A DNA stretch of 64,000 nt, taken from NCBI GenBank assembly GCA_029964075.1, contig CM057142.1:37016392-37080391 (forward strand). Reading direction: 5' to 3'. Below are positions 24,451-35,890 of the stretch, in pieces. The stretch comes from Patiria pectinifera (lineage: Eukaryota > Echinodermata > Asteroidea > Valvatida > Asterinidae). Made by a program: the position numbers and the translations under genes. The notes beneath the pieces are model-generated. The model worked only from the letters and a program-made list of their open reading frames with translations. It made no database searches and had not been told where the DNA came from. Numbering within the stretch: position 1 is the first letter of the stretch; every line of letters starts with the position of its first letter.

Positions 24451-27400
24451 GACCGAAATCCTTATTTTTTGCATGCCTAAATTCGAAGACGTGTTGTCAA
24501 CAACCCACAAATCAGGCGTCAAGTATTTTCATGGCATGTTGTATTCAGATCATGTATAAAAAGAACCCTGAAGAATCAATTCAATCATTGCTGAATTTCC
24601 ACTTCTTCTTTTTTTTTCAATTAAGTCATTTTGTGAGTGTGCTGTATATTTAAAAACCAAATATATGATGAAAATTTCTGCGAACAGCTATACACTGCAC
24701 TCTAAACAAAGCTTGTAAAGATTGTAAAGATTGTAAGATTTGTGTAATTGTTTGCATATTTAACTATTATTGCCGAGGAATAGAGCAGTTCAATGGTCTT
24801 GTTATTGTCCTAAAATGAGTTGCTTGTGGGCAAGCTTGGGTAGGGAATTTATTTTATAAGCTCATGAAATATAGCAAGAAAGTGTATACATGTACATCCT
24901 AGAGCATTAGTAACCTCTCACTTTGAAGAAAGTTTGGCTTGCATGTATTTTTAAGTTCATTTTTTTAAGATGCTTTATATTTATAATTAAGTCATTCTAT
25001 GTTTTCAGAAACTTTCTATTGTAAGCAATGTTGTGTAAGTGGTTCAAGTTTCCAGGGTTTTAGTAATATGTCAACTCACTGATGTAATTATTAAATCCAG
25101 CTCAAAAGTATGTAACTTTGCACTTCTGATTTTATGATTAAATCGTTTTCCAGAATTTCAGTCATGAAAAGGGACATGCCTTTGATTATTTGTGTTTATA
25201 TTTTCATGTTCATATAGTCATACACATTGTTTTTTGTGTTTATATTTGGAAAGATTTCCATATAAGAAGTTCACTCAACACCCTGTGTACAAACCCTATG
25301 AGAGTGGACTGAAAAATTCTAAGTGTTTTCTAAGAAAATGCCTGTATTTTCTCACTGCTCAAATTGACTTTGATGACATAAAATTGCTATCTAGGGGCTT
25401 GTTAGTCAATACAGAGGAAAATTAGTGAACTTCTTTAATATATGGAAATCTTTCCTGATATTTTTCATGTTCATGCACATTGAAACTGTCAACAAACAAA
25501 AAGCATCAGAAAATGGGAGACATTATTGCCAAAAAAATAATAGTTTATTACATGAATCTTAAATCATAACGGTCTAGAAATATGAATAGCATTGAAAGTA
25601 TATTATTTTCTTGCACAGCTAGTCGTTGAAACTTTGAGAGAGGACACATCGCCAGTTTATATTCTATAGTCGGGCACATTTAGTTCGAGATTATAAGATA
25701 TCCATAAGCACGCATAGAACGGGGTACCCGACATACGGAAGCCCCGTGTGCTGTTACGTGATTGGTCAAAACGCGTGTTGGCTGCGGGTCTTGCCCAATG
25801 AGGAATGTACACTCATGCTGTGCGGCGCTTACACATGCTTCCAGAGAGTAATTTTTTTCGTATCCTGAACGTTCAGAATGGCCGTAATTTTTGCGTGCTC
25901 CTGACTGTTTTTAGTACTTACATGATTCATGGTTATGATGATTGGTGAATTTAAGCTTCTCATCAAACTGTAAAATGATGCTGCACGGTTTCGTTTTATA
26001 TAGAAAAAAGACGGTTTTCCCAAACCGAAATTTCTCGACAATTTCAGTAAAACTTTCATCCTCATATTTCTTAAAATACTTTATGAAAATTTTAGAAATC
26101 TCATTTCACAAGTAGGCTTGAGTATTCTCTACTATATTTGTGAGTAAAAACTTTCTTTTAAAGACTGGTTATCAAGAAAATGAATTTCCCAAAGTGGTCC
26201 CCGATCTCATGAATATTCATTTTACCAAGCGAGTTATGCATACGCTGCAAATAAACGCAAGCACTTTTCCGAACCCTGCGCACTGACTGTATCTCCTGAA
26301 CTACATGACTAATTGGGTTAAAAGTTGGTATGTACCTAGACCGGAATGCGTTATAGATTTTGCCACTTTCGACTTCACATCTATTATCTCCCATTCGTCT
26401 ATAACGTGACATAAAAACACAATAGCGAAACAGCCATATGTTTGTCAACAAATTTACATCTAGTTTATATTGTAGTCGGTTTGGGGCTAGTCTGAGTATC
26501 ACCCGTTATCCACGGAGCCATCTCCTGTCTAACGTCTGATATGTCAAAGCGTGCAGATTTATGCAAGCCGCACGCCAGCCAATCGAAGTCGACTTTACTA
26601 AATCGTGACGTCATTTCATCCCAAAATCAGGACTAACGCTGTGATTGGTCAATTCGAATGCAGCGTTTTGTAACACAACAGCCGGGAGTGCATTCGTGTA
26701 ACATGATACCGAGCGCCGCGACTTTTTTTTTAAAATCCATGTCTATGATGCGCAACTTGGGTGAATGACCGAAGACCCAATAGACCTATTGAAGTCACCT
26801 GCTGATTGGTCAAAATCTAGGACGTCTAGAGGCAGGGTCTTACCTAATTAATCAGCAAATCTGCGCGCGCATAATGTGGCATTCGCCGTGGTCTATTACA
26901 TAGAGTAGTTTGGGGCTGGGTGGTGGCAAGAATTTCCTGGCCAAGCTAAAGGGAAACACTTTGTTCAGGTTCGAGTTGTTATCAATGATTAATGTAGGCA
27001 TAGTTAAAGCACATATTGTTACACTGACCTTTTCAGTTAATTTTGTTAAGATGGACGGCCATCCATACCTAAATGGAGTTTTGTCTCAATCGAAGTTTCT
27101 AGATATGAACATATTGTGTTTTAATCGAAAATTTAAATACTATTCCAAAAAGTTGAGTCACTGGGGGGAATCTTTGAGCCTTTATTTCAATGAAAATGAA
27201 TAGAAAACTATCCACTGATTAACGTAAATACATTTAGTGTCAGCATGTCCAGTCAAGCCCATGTTCCTCTCACCGTCAATAATATTGATGATGCATTCCA
27301 TTCAAACTCAACACATTTGAAGTCACCGAAGGCGCTGGTGGATTAGCAGGAGATTATGCCTCGCAGTGGGGCTCTATTGTTGGCGCTGCTGGCCGGCTCG

Positions 27401-28312
27401 TGACGACTCCAGGCTGTGTGCTTTGACCCGTAAATAATGAGCTCATGACAATGAAACCTTGCTGTACCCGCGCGGTATCACAAGGTTCAACCTCCCAGAA
27501 CTGCCTGTTTAGCTCCTTAGCGGAATCAAGTGTCAGGGCCGAATCTTTCCATTTCCTTTCAACTTTAGTAGACACTCACCAAAGACTAGTGAAGCGTTAG
27601 TACATGCAAAGGACATACTCAAAATGACACTAGAGATTCGCGTTCGTTGTTACAGTGGTCGGGTAGACAACTATTTTATGAAACACTGTCCAGTTAAGTT
27701 ATGAATATTTTCTATGTAAGAACAAAGGATCATGAAATGAAATCCTGTCAAGGACAATCATTTCTTTTGTTAAAAAAATGCATCTTTAACGGTGTGATAA
27801 ATTTCAGTAAACATTCTACGTACACGTACAAGTTATTTCTGGCTTTATATCGTCATTAGTCAAAACAGGAAGTGAATACTGAATTAGTTTGGAGTGGATG
27901 TTCATTGTGAAATTAAATAAGGTATGAAAATATTGAAAATATAAGTGTATGTATTCATCACACCGAACTTCTGGTTTGATGACGTGACAGTATTTGGAAG
28001 TAAAAGTGAACATTGTAATGGTATCGTTATTTGGGCCAAGATATATGACATTGATCATATGATAGAATTAAATTTAAAATATGATCGTTGGCAAATTCTC
28101 ATAGAAGTAACTTCTGGTCTGATGACGTCATGAATTTGAAACCCTGCCAAGTTATCTGTGGTTAATCAAAGAATATTGAGGGGCAATTTGGCAAAATTTG
28201 AAACTATAGTTTTAAAATGGATGATGACGTCACACTGTTTTGTGTGTATGGCACTTGGCACTAAACATTTTCATAATCTTTATGTTTGTAGTGAAATGAT
28301 TCCGGTTTTTAG
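24451..28312. other. No gene seen
   Basis: Four kilobases without a credible exon. Short open frames at 25829-26065, 26158-26502 (minus) and 26910-27203 (plus) have no recognisable domain. TGACGTCA motifs occur at 28123 and 28225. A (CCTT)n microsatellite sits close to the start of the next element. Confidence 0.5.
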
Positions 28313-29093
28313 TTGGCATAACCCGACCACTCTTTGGATTTGTTGCGATTAATCTTTCTTTGGCGATTAATATTCCTTCCTTCCTTCCTTCCGTTCTTCA
28401 GTAAAGGTAAAGCGGTTTTGTGTCCGGGAACATGAAATGTTTCTAAAGGCATAGTCTACAACCTCACGAAAAAAAACGAACACGATACTCAATTTAGTTC
28501 AAAAGATATAACGCAAACTATTTTGTTAAAATTTGCCATTAAATCGCTTGTAATTTGATACCTGATTACGTCATGATGCCGTAACAAAAATTATAACATC
28601 TTCGTAACATGGTACAAGTTTACACAAGGTTTTGTGATCATACTGCAAACCGTTCAGAAGAAATTTTGCGTTTTTTTATTTCAGGAAAACGGACATCTTT
28701 ATTTTGAATTCACCCAATTTTGACCTTCCGGTAGCCCCAGAAGTAAAGGTCAAGCGAGTTTACGTACACGACAAAAATATGTTAATCACTTAATGGTCTA
28801 TCAGTTTACGGAATACAAACATCATTGATCACTTTGTTCAAGAGATATAGATTGAACGTAATTGGTCACTTTTTCAGCTAAAATCGCTTTTAATTTGACA
28901 CTCAATTACGTCATAATGACGTCAGAGTAATATGCACCACTTGGAATGAGAGTCGATATATATTGAAAGTTACAAGTTCATATCATTAACCGTTTAGGAG
29001 AAAACCTGCGGAAACGTGCTCTGCAGGAAAAAAAAGAAAGAAAGAAAGAAAGATTAATCCTAACAGATCCAAAGAGTGGTCGGGTTGTGCCAA
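28313..29093. mobile_element. DNA element with ~45-bp terminal inverted repeats
   Basis: The left end starts TTGGCATAACCCGACC and continues with ACTCTTTGGATTTGTT and GATTAATCTTTCTTT; the right end is its reverse complement with few differences. (CCTT)n lies just inside the left arm and (AAAG)n just inside the right arm, as expected if the microsatellite was part of the inverted repeat. CRE-like motifs (28563, 28906-28924) lie inside. No target duplication or coding region was found. Confidence 0.65.
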
Positions 29094-29959
29094 AATCAAC
29101 AAAGTTCAGGGCAAAATAATATGCAAGCCGACACCACTGGAGTTTTTAAAACAAAAATTAAATTACTGTCTTGTACTTTATCTTTTCATTTCTTTTCAAT
29201 TTTGGGTAGACTAGCCGATTACATTTAATATTCACACCAAAACAAAATCACCTTCCGAAAAGTGATAGTTTCCAAGCCTGCATGTAGCCGTTTTACCAGT
29301 GGCATCCTTCCACTTTCTCAGGCAAATAGGACCCATTTTTCAAGCGTAATTTTATCAAGCCTGCCCTCAGATGGAAGCCCAAAAACCAGGGAGTAGATCC
29401 TTGGCTACATTTACACAATTCCACCGTTTTTACAGCCAAACGGTCTCCATTTTCAAAAGAAACTGTGGGGTCACTTTTTATGCTAATCAGCTCGCGTAGA
29501 AAATCTCACTTGAATTAGTTCACTGCACCCAAATACCCCTATCGAAGCTGTTGCTGTCCGTATTTTGAACAGGTGGACATATAATACGAGTATACTTTTT
29601 TGGGGGTGTCAGAGCGGGGGGGGGGGGGGGTTGGAATTATTTTTTTTGGAATTTCTAAGTTTTTTTTTTTACAGAGCTGGAAGGGGGGTTGACCCCCAAA
29701 GATCAGATTTCATATGATTCCTCTTTTTATATAATAACAAACCTTCCGAGTCTTTTTGACCTTAACAAACTTGGGTTTTCGAAAATCTGATTCCTAATAT
29801 TCAATTCCTTTTAAATCCAAATCCGTATACTGTTAAGAGTGATTGCTGCTAAAAATCTAACTATATACGGCCGCATTGTCACATCACGGTGTTAAATTAA
29901 CATTTGTCTTCCCCATTACCAGCAATGTAGACCTTCGTCATTTAAAATTCAAAATTACT
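29094..29959. other. No gene seen
   Basis: Low-complexity DNA with a long poly-G run near 29618-29632 and T-runs. No supported feature. Confidence 0.5.
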
Positions 29960-30115
29960 CGATCGGCTGTCGGACACAATGGGTGGGACATAATCGCCGT
30001 CGAACATATTGGGTCGGACATAATCGGCCATTGGATATAATCAGTCGGACACAATTAGCCGTTGCTCGTCAAAATCTGTTGGACATAAACGACCAAATGT
30101 ACATAATGGGCGTGA
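29960..30115. repeat. Degenerate short repeat around TCGGACATAATCGG
   Basis: The phrase TCGGACACAAT / TCGGACATAATCGGCC recurs about six times with 17-25 bp spacing and many changes. The open frame at 29983-30177 is a by-product of the repeat. Confidence 0.55.
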
Positions 30116-30179
30116 ACAGACGTGGAACCACATTATTATTATTGTATCTAAAGCAAAATACATGGAGAATAATTTGAGT

Positions 30180-31200
30180 ATAAATGGAGACTCCTTTGAA
30201 ATTGTTGGTTCTTATTTGTATTTTGGGATAGTTTTTAGTTCATTCAATTTAGCTGCTAAAATATTGTAAATAAAGCTATTAACAAGGCAGCCTATTCAAG
30301 AAGAAACAAATATTGGCAAGGAATTAAATCCTCAAATACTTTTGAAAATTGTTAATACCTTTTTAAAACCCATTTTTAACTGTGACCCTGAAATGACGTG
30401 GAAGAAAGGTAATAATCAATCAAAAAAAAAATTCGAATGGAACTGGCATAAATGTATTTTGGATGAAAATAGACATACCTCAAATGATGCTTTATTAGGT
30501 GAACTGGGACGCTTCCCTACATAATAGATGCCGAAATACTTTAAAATACTGGTTTAAGTTGTCTTTAAAACCATCTCATTCTTTTGTATAATGCCTTTAC
30601 CGAAGACATATAGTTTGGAAATAGGAGGAGGACATCTTTGTTGCCCAAGTTAAAAAATAAACACCACCTTTGACTTGGTTAAATGGAATGCTCCTTTGAG
30701 TTTGTCTGGGCCCCATAATCAGCGTGTTCCTTGTGATAAATTTGTAGAAGAGTTACGTGTAAATAAGGTGTAGCTGATCTGGTTGGTTTGATAACGGTGC
30801 TAAGAAACAAATAAACTGAAAACCTAACGGACGTTTAAAATAGAGCATGAAATGTAACCCTATTTTTATTTTTTTACTTTCTTTTTAAATAATTTTCAAT
30901 TCAGACATTATTTGGCTAGATTTAGATGATCAGGTCATAAATTGCTTGTAGAAACTGGAAGGTGTACCGGTTTAGAATTTGACCAACATATTTGTCAACA
31001 CTGTCGGGAAGCCTGGTAAACAGAAAAGCATTTTGTATGTTCCTATCAAATGTATAGTTCTTTGAGAAGGAAAAAACATGTATAATACTGTAAAAGGAAT
31101 GCAGAGTTCAGTATTTCATGTAAAAAGACAAACTTATCTTTCTCGTGTTCAGGATAAATGTATGTATTGTTTAGCCAAGTACATTTTTTTTTGTCTGCTA
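30180..31200 (+). mobile_element. LINE 3' fragment (end of reverse transcriptase ORF), decayed
   Basis: Translated pieces match the usual end of non-LTR retrotransposon ORF2. They are a block like GDSFEIVGSYLYFGIVFSS near 30185, then LLGELGRFP near 30495, then KYWFKL-like text after a frameshift near 30515, then SGHKLLVETGR and HICQHC near 30930-31010, which resembles the Cys-containing tail motif. Stops and frameshifts interrupt it repeatedly, so it is dead. It ends about 240 bp before the first recognised exon of the GTPase gene and may separate that exon from its missing upstream partner. Confidence 0.65.
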
Positions 31201-31442
31201 AAATAAAGAAATTAATCCTATTAGTTTAAAATGAATATGCTCTGTCATGATTTAAACTTTACTTGTATTATTTAAACCTTTTGATGTAATCCTTCACAGG
31301 GTAATGGGGTATGTTCCCTTTTTTGTGGAATCAAACAAGAAATAACAGTAGAAACATAAACCGCAGTGTCGCTAGTTTCAAACCTAATTCAATTATTTCA
31401 AAGTTGAAATTTATCAATTGATTTGTTCAAATTGTTCATCAG

Positions 31443-31577
31443 GTGAGCTCGAAGAAAAACCATCAGATATTCTTCTGACAGAAGACTTGAAGAAGGTTGT
31501 GGGTTGTGAGCAGGCCCTTCGTTTGACGATGGCCGACAGGGAGTGCCAAAGAGGAGACCACTTCTTCAAGAACATGG
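31443..31577 (+). CDS. Exon A: second half of a TRADD-N-like domain (partial gene)
   Basis: The acceptor TTCATCAG ends at 31442 and the donor G|GTAAGT begins at 31578. The exon enters with two bases of a split codon and leaves with one (phase 1 on both sides), 135 bp. It encodes GELEEKPSDILLTEDLKKVV and ends near HFFKNMG. The frame is closely related to the last third of exon C, sharing LLTED, KK, GCE, LT, QRG and HFFK, so one domain is repeated. In exon C the domain has about 70 further residues on its N-terminal side; here they must lie in an upstream exon that I did not find. The comparison with the TRADD N-terminal domain is from memory of its pattern and is tentative. Confidence 0.6.
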
Positions 31578-31712
31578 GTAAGTAAAGTGTCTGTTAACGA
31601 GAAATATGTAAAATATTAGTTGAGAGGTCACTGTGCATCACTACTTTTAGAACTGACCACTTTTAAAGTGTTGGTAAAACCTCATATACTTTATTGTTAT
31701 ACGCTATTTAAG

Positions 31713-32123
31713 GCAAAGAAGCTCCTGAAAAATCATCCCTACCGACAAGCATATCAAAGTGGTCGAGGACAGATGTACACAATTGGCTCTCTGGAATCGG
31801 CCTGTCCGACTGTGCAAAGGAATTCTATGAAGAGGAAGTAACAGGCGAAATACTCCTTCTGTACGACATTGACAGCCTGCAAAAAGACTTTAATTTTAAA
31901 AAGGGACCTGCGCGTAAGATAATACACTTGAGAGACAAGAAGGCAAAAGGACAGCCTTCAACAGCAAGCACATATTGTGTTGATGATGATCTTGAAAGTC
32001 AGGAAGCAAGTCCTCCAAAGGGAGCGCCACTTTCCGTTACCAATACTACTGACATACACCTAGACAACAGTAGAAATGCAATAATCTACGTAGCGGCTAA
32101 CACGGTCGATTCAAAATCATTTG
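31713..32123 (+). CDS. Exon B: SAM domain plus linker
   Basis: The acceptor TATTTAAG ends at 31712 and the donor G|GTGAGT begins at 32124; phase 1 on both sides; 411 bp. A SAM domain starts near 31760 and runs about 61 residues: WSRTDVHNWL, GIGLSDCAKEF, then GEILLLYDIDSLQKDF and GPARKIIHL. These are the helix signatures of a sterile alpha motif (W..DV..WL, LL.L...DL, G...KI). SAM domains form homo- or hetero-oligomers in signalling proteins. The remaining 75 residues are a polar, Ser/Thr/Asp-rich linker. The intron to exon A is only 135 bp. The splice phases give a continuous frame with exons A and C. Joining to a GTPase recalls the SAMD9 layout, though this is a different protein. Confidence 0.8.
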
Positions 32124-32265
32124 GTGAGTAAAGATTTGCTTCACATATACTATTTGGAAACTAACCATTCCCACAATATTCATCAATCACATTGATAACT
32201 GTAATCATCCATAAACGACGATTCATATTTTTTACGACTGCTTTTAATTCCTTAAATCGTTACAG

Positions 32266-32643
32266 AATGTCAAGTATCCATGCACGTGACTGCAGCTGAT
32301 GATGGAAACACTTTGGAAGCCATTACTAAAGCAGTCTTTGAAAAATTAAAGGCGGCAGTGGAAACGGAGCCTGACCTTCTATGGGAAGTAGAACGTATCA
32401 TAGAAGAACATGATGGCCGTCTGCTTGAAATAGGAGAGGGGTTCATACAGTTGATTGTACGATTTAATTATTTTAAGGGCCTGGATGCATTCCAGGCAAA
32501 ATGTGAATCAGGTGAACTCCAAGGAAAACTCTCAGGGGTTCTTCTGACTGAAGACATCAAGAAGGTTGCGGGTTGTGAGTTGGCCATGTTTTTGACGATT
32601 GACCCAAGCGAGTACCAAAGAGGATGCCATTTCTTCAAAAGTT
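32266..32643 (+). CDS. Exon C: full TRADD-N-like domain
   Basis: The acceptor CGTTACAG ends at 32265 and the donor GTT|GTAAGT starts at 32644; phase 1 at both ends; 378 bp, 126 codons. The split first codon with exon B reads Glu. The product has an early helix (EAITKAVFEKLKAAVE), a middle block LIVRFNYFKGLDAFQAK, and an end block LLTEDIKKVAGCELAMFLT followed by YQRG.HFFK. The pattern of a beta strand, two helices around an aromatic pair, then a strand and a final helix resembles the TRADD N-terminal (TRADD-N) domain used in death-receptor and related signalling. I recall the pattern; no alignment was run. The sequence that runs on past 32643 to a stop at 32897 is intron, with poly-G and poly-C. 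Confidence 0.65.
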
Positions 32644-33680
32644 GTAAGTACGGAATAAATGACACATGTTATTTCCCGAACGATCTTAAAAAACGAGGCT
32701 TGGCCTCGTCCGCTACAGGGAGGGGGGAGGGGGGAGGGGGGAATCAGTTGACCCCTTTCCAATTCGCGAACGAGAACCCCTACCCAACTCGTGAACGAGG
32801 AACGCACAAACACATACACGCATGTCTGCATTTGCCTGCAATCGGTGACCCCCCCCCCCCCCCATTGTCCTTCTTTTGTTTGCTATTTACTTTTTAGGAA
32901 GACCTCTATGTTTTCCGCCAAAATGGCGACCTTCGGGAATTAGACACCCTATTGAATGCAGAAAGAAACTCACTTTGTTTATGGTGTAATCGAGGATTTC
33001 CTGTTGTTTCTCTTTCTCTTTTTGTTTTGTTTATTACTCTCATTGGTATTGTACACGTTTTATCGCGGTCGTCCTCGATTTGACTTCTGTCCTCAATTAC
33101 TCGATGATGCTTCTTCCATAGTCTGTTTCGGGGACTAAACACGAGTTGTCTCATGGTACTATGGGGACCGATGGCGCTGTGGGGACAGCAGAAAGTCCCC
33201 ACTACTCGGTTCTAATTGCCAAACAATAACAAAAACTTTCCCATTACGCGGTGACGGCTCAAACAAGTATGTATAAACACCTTCAATCGTGGGCCCATAT
33301 TGTTCCTCTTTTCTTTGTACTAACTTTTTAGGAAAACCTCCCATACGGATTGTCAATCGTGGACCTTCGAAAATTGTGGACCCTATTGTCCTCCATTGCT
33401 TTTTTTTATGCACATTTTGTTCATTGTGTAAATCGAGGATTTTCTATTCGTCACCATCGATCTTTTTTTTATAGCTCAATTTTTTTTGCAACAGCTCCCA
33501 TTGGTTTTGTACACGATTCCAGTCAAAATCGTCCTCGATTTGAATCCTGTCCTCAGTTACTCGATAATGCTTCACATGTGTGTTCTCAATTTACACCATA
33601 AACATGCGCTTACATACATATGCTTCTGGGGAGTTAGTTGATTTCTTCTTTTGTTTTAATTTTGTTACTATAGTCGTGTT
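32644..33680. repeat. Intron with local direct repeats
   Basis: The text near 32990-33130 (ATCGAGGATTT, CGTCCTCGATTTGA, TACTCGAT) recurs at about 33430-33570. The tract around 33190-33250 (AAAGTCCCCA, AACAATAACAAAAACTT, ACGCGGTGAC) recurs at 34415-34480. Poly-G and poly-C occur near 32720 and 32850. No exon is seen. Confidence 0.55.
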
Positions 33681-34284
33681 CCCTAACGTGGCGCACTTCG
33701 AAGCTTACCCAACTTTCCTCGTGTAGTGTTGCCAAACCTCTTTGTTGACAAACCTGAAATTCATGCAGTAAAATACTAGTACTTTTACCTTTTTAATGCT
33801 TGCTATTTAACCTCTGTGAACAATTTCGGTTCCATAAAATTTAATCCGAAATGCAAAAACGGTCGCGTCCGGAAATTGGGCACAAATTGGCGGAGTGTTC
33901 CCTAACGTGGCGCACTTGAATAATTCTCGGAAAATTCCAAATTAACAGTTAAGAATTTCTGCAAACTTGATAAATTCTGATAAATCATTATTATCTTTAC
34001 TTACAAACCCTGCCAGATGTTTGTCAGAAAATTATTTTCTTATTTTTCGGGGCATTTTCAAAGGGTTCACTTTGCACTTGAAAATAAAATCGGAAAATCA
34101 CGCCAAAATTATTTTTTCTTTTAATTTTGTAACAGGTAAATAAACTCGCGATTTATGAACGGGAGTGTTTAGAACTTGATGAAATGTCACTTTCTGTAAA
34201 ATTTCAGTTAAAACCGTTGCGCTAGCCAGTCGCTACAGGCGAAAAATCAAAGTGCGCCACGTTAGGGGCCGCGCCACGTTAGGG
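33681..34284. mobile_element. Element with CCCTAACGTGGCGC ends, doubled
   Basis: CCCTAACGTGGCGCACTT occurs at 33681 and 33900 in the same direction. Its reverse complement occurs at 34250-34267 (AAGTGCGCCACGTTAGGG) and again, shorter, at 34271-34284. This is best read as one MITE nested at, or duplicated with, the ends of another (outer 33681-34284, inner 33900-34267). No clear target duplication was found, and no protein is encoded. Confidence 0.6.
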
Positions 34285-34922
34285 TACATCAACAATATTG
34301 AAATTTCAAACGCTATAGCGTTTTCCGTATGGGGTCTATTGTCCTATTGTGCTTTCTTAGGACCACACACCTGTTCATCGGTAGTTAATATGGGGACCGC
34401 AAACACTATGTGGACGGTAGCAAGTCCCCATGAGTCGATCCTTATTTTGCTAATAACAAAAACTTCCTCATAACGCGGTGACCGGTCGACCACTCATGTT
34501 ATCCTATACCACTCTGGTCAGGTTCAATAGGTTCCCCAATTCCCAAAGGTCCCTAATTTGGCGATCGTGTATAAAACATAAAAAGTTCATGTATAGTAAA
34601 ACAAAAGAGGGACAAGAGGGGGTCCCCGATTGTAGGCAAATACACAATTGAGTGCGTGTAAAGGAGGGCCGTCACTGCGTCATGAGGAAGTTATATACTG
34701 TTAGGGTAAGTAGGGCCGAGTTGTGGGTATTTTGCGCTGTTCAGGGGACAACTGGTGTCCATATCGTGCATCCCTATTTTCTCTCTTGTGCTTAAAATTT
34801 AACTTTCACGTAGACCTCCCTTATGTTTTGTACAAACACTTCAAACGTTGACCCTCGCCAAATCGTGGACCTCATTGTACTGTATTGTTTAAGGCCACTA
34901 TTTTAAAATGTCCACTACATGT

Positions 34923-35158
34923 CGTCGGCTCAGTGCTACAAGGCCGTTAATAAACATGATGGGCAAAATGTCGTTAACAAAAAATTAGATCTATAAAACA
35001 GTAACTAAAAAAAATTATAAAAAATAATGTTTCCTTATGAAAATTTGTTTCGATTTTCATAAGGAAACATTAATTTTTGATTTGTATATAAAAAAAATAT
35101 TTACTGTTTTATAGCCTTTAAATTTGTTTGTGAATGACCTTATAGCACTGAGCCGACG
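34923..35158. mobile_element. Near-perfect palindromic MITE
   Basis: The element is an extended inverted repeat from CGTCGGCTCAGTGCTA at the left to its complement at the right. Further paired arms are CTATAAAACAGTAA and TTACTGTTTTATAG, and ATGTTTCCTTATGAAAAT around a small loop near 35047. ATGT is repeated at both flanks (34919-34922 and 35159-35162), a possible 4-bp target duplication. The transcript of this intron would fold into a long hairpin here. Confidence 0.8.
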
Positions 35159-35289
35159 ATGTGTATTTATGCGCACCACTACACAAAAACACCGTTAGTA
35201 CTTTATAGTATAGCTGCATATTCAGTTGTTAAATTGTCACCACAAATCATTTATCATTTCTCACAAACTTACATAAGATCCGACTTCAG

Positions 35290-35405
35290 ATCAAGAGGAT
35301 ACAGAAGACGTAGAGAATGTTCGGGGTTCGAACTCGGAAGCAGGCGACCAGAACGGCGCATGTGCACATGTTAAAACGGACCTGTCAGCCCTTACAGAGA
35401 AACCA
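35290..35405 (+). CDS. Exon D: acidic linker
   Basis: The acceptor CGACTTCAG ends at 35289 and the donor GTGAGT begins at 35406. The exon starts with two bases completing the split codon left by exon C (TAT, Tyr) and ends in phase 0; 116 bp. It encodes a Glu/Asp- and Asn-rich linker (QEDTEDVENVRGSNSEAGDQ, then KTDLSALTEKP). It matches no domain. The phase-0 end fits the phase-0 start of the large GTPase exon at 43146. Support comes from splice signals and phase only, so confidence is lower than for exons B and C. Confidence 0.5.
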
Positions 35406-35759
35406 GTGAGTATGCATTCCGTCGTATCTGTGTCACTTGCACTGTGATTAAAACTTGTGCTGACCATTTAAGGGTTAACAAATTAATTAAAAACCCGAGA
35501 TCTATGTGTCTGTATCACTACAGCACATATGGCTTTCCCGCGGATTAGTGTGTACACAGGGAGTTTAACATAATGTTATTTAAGTGGGAGTCCCGAATAG
35601 GACGCCGCCGCTGTGTATTGTGTGCTGATCATGCGGGATTTCCCCTATGAGAATTTTTGTGTGTGTACAACATGTTGTGCAGTATTGCACGCTGAGGGAT
35701 TCTCCCCGATGAAAAATAATTTTGTGTGTAGAGAGCACGATGGAAAATTCGGACACATG

Positions 35760-35890
35760 CATGAGAAGGGTGCATACCTATGTTCCCCAATACCGATGTT
35801 CCCCGAAATCCCTACCCTATAACCCTAACCTGAAGGAATTCGGGGAACATCGGTAGTAGGGAACATCGGCATAGGGGAACATCGGGTAGA
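35760..35890. repeat. Inverted cluster of GGGGAACATCGG motifs
   Basis: Two copies of CCGATGTTCCCC-type sequence are followed by CCCTAACC-like text and then three copies of GGGGAACATCGG in the opposite direction. The cluster could fold into a hairpin. It may be a small MITE. Confidence 0.5.

Noticed and set aside
29960-30180. CRISPR-like or satellite array
   Set aside because: Spacing and sequence are irregular, the DNA is animal nuclear, and the repeat is short and degenerate.
32644-32897. Continuation of the exon C frame to a stop
   Set aside because: A strong GTAAGT donor follows 32643, and the rest consists of poly-G and poly-C intron sequence.
35815-35830. Telomeric repeat CCCTAACC
   Set aside because: Only two irregular copies occur, within a small inverted repeat. 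This is not an interstitial telomere.
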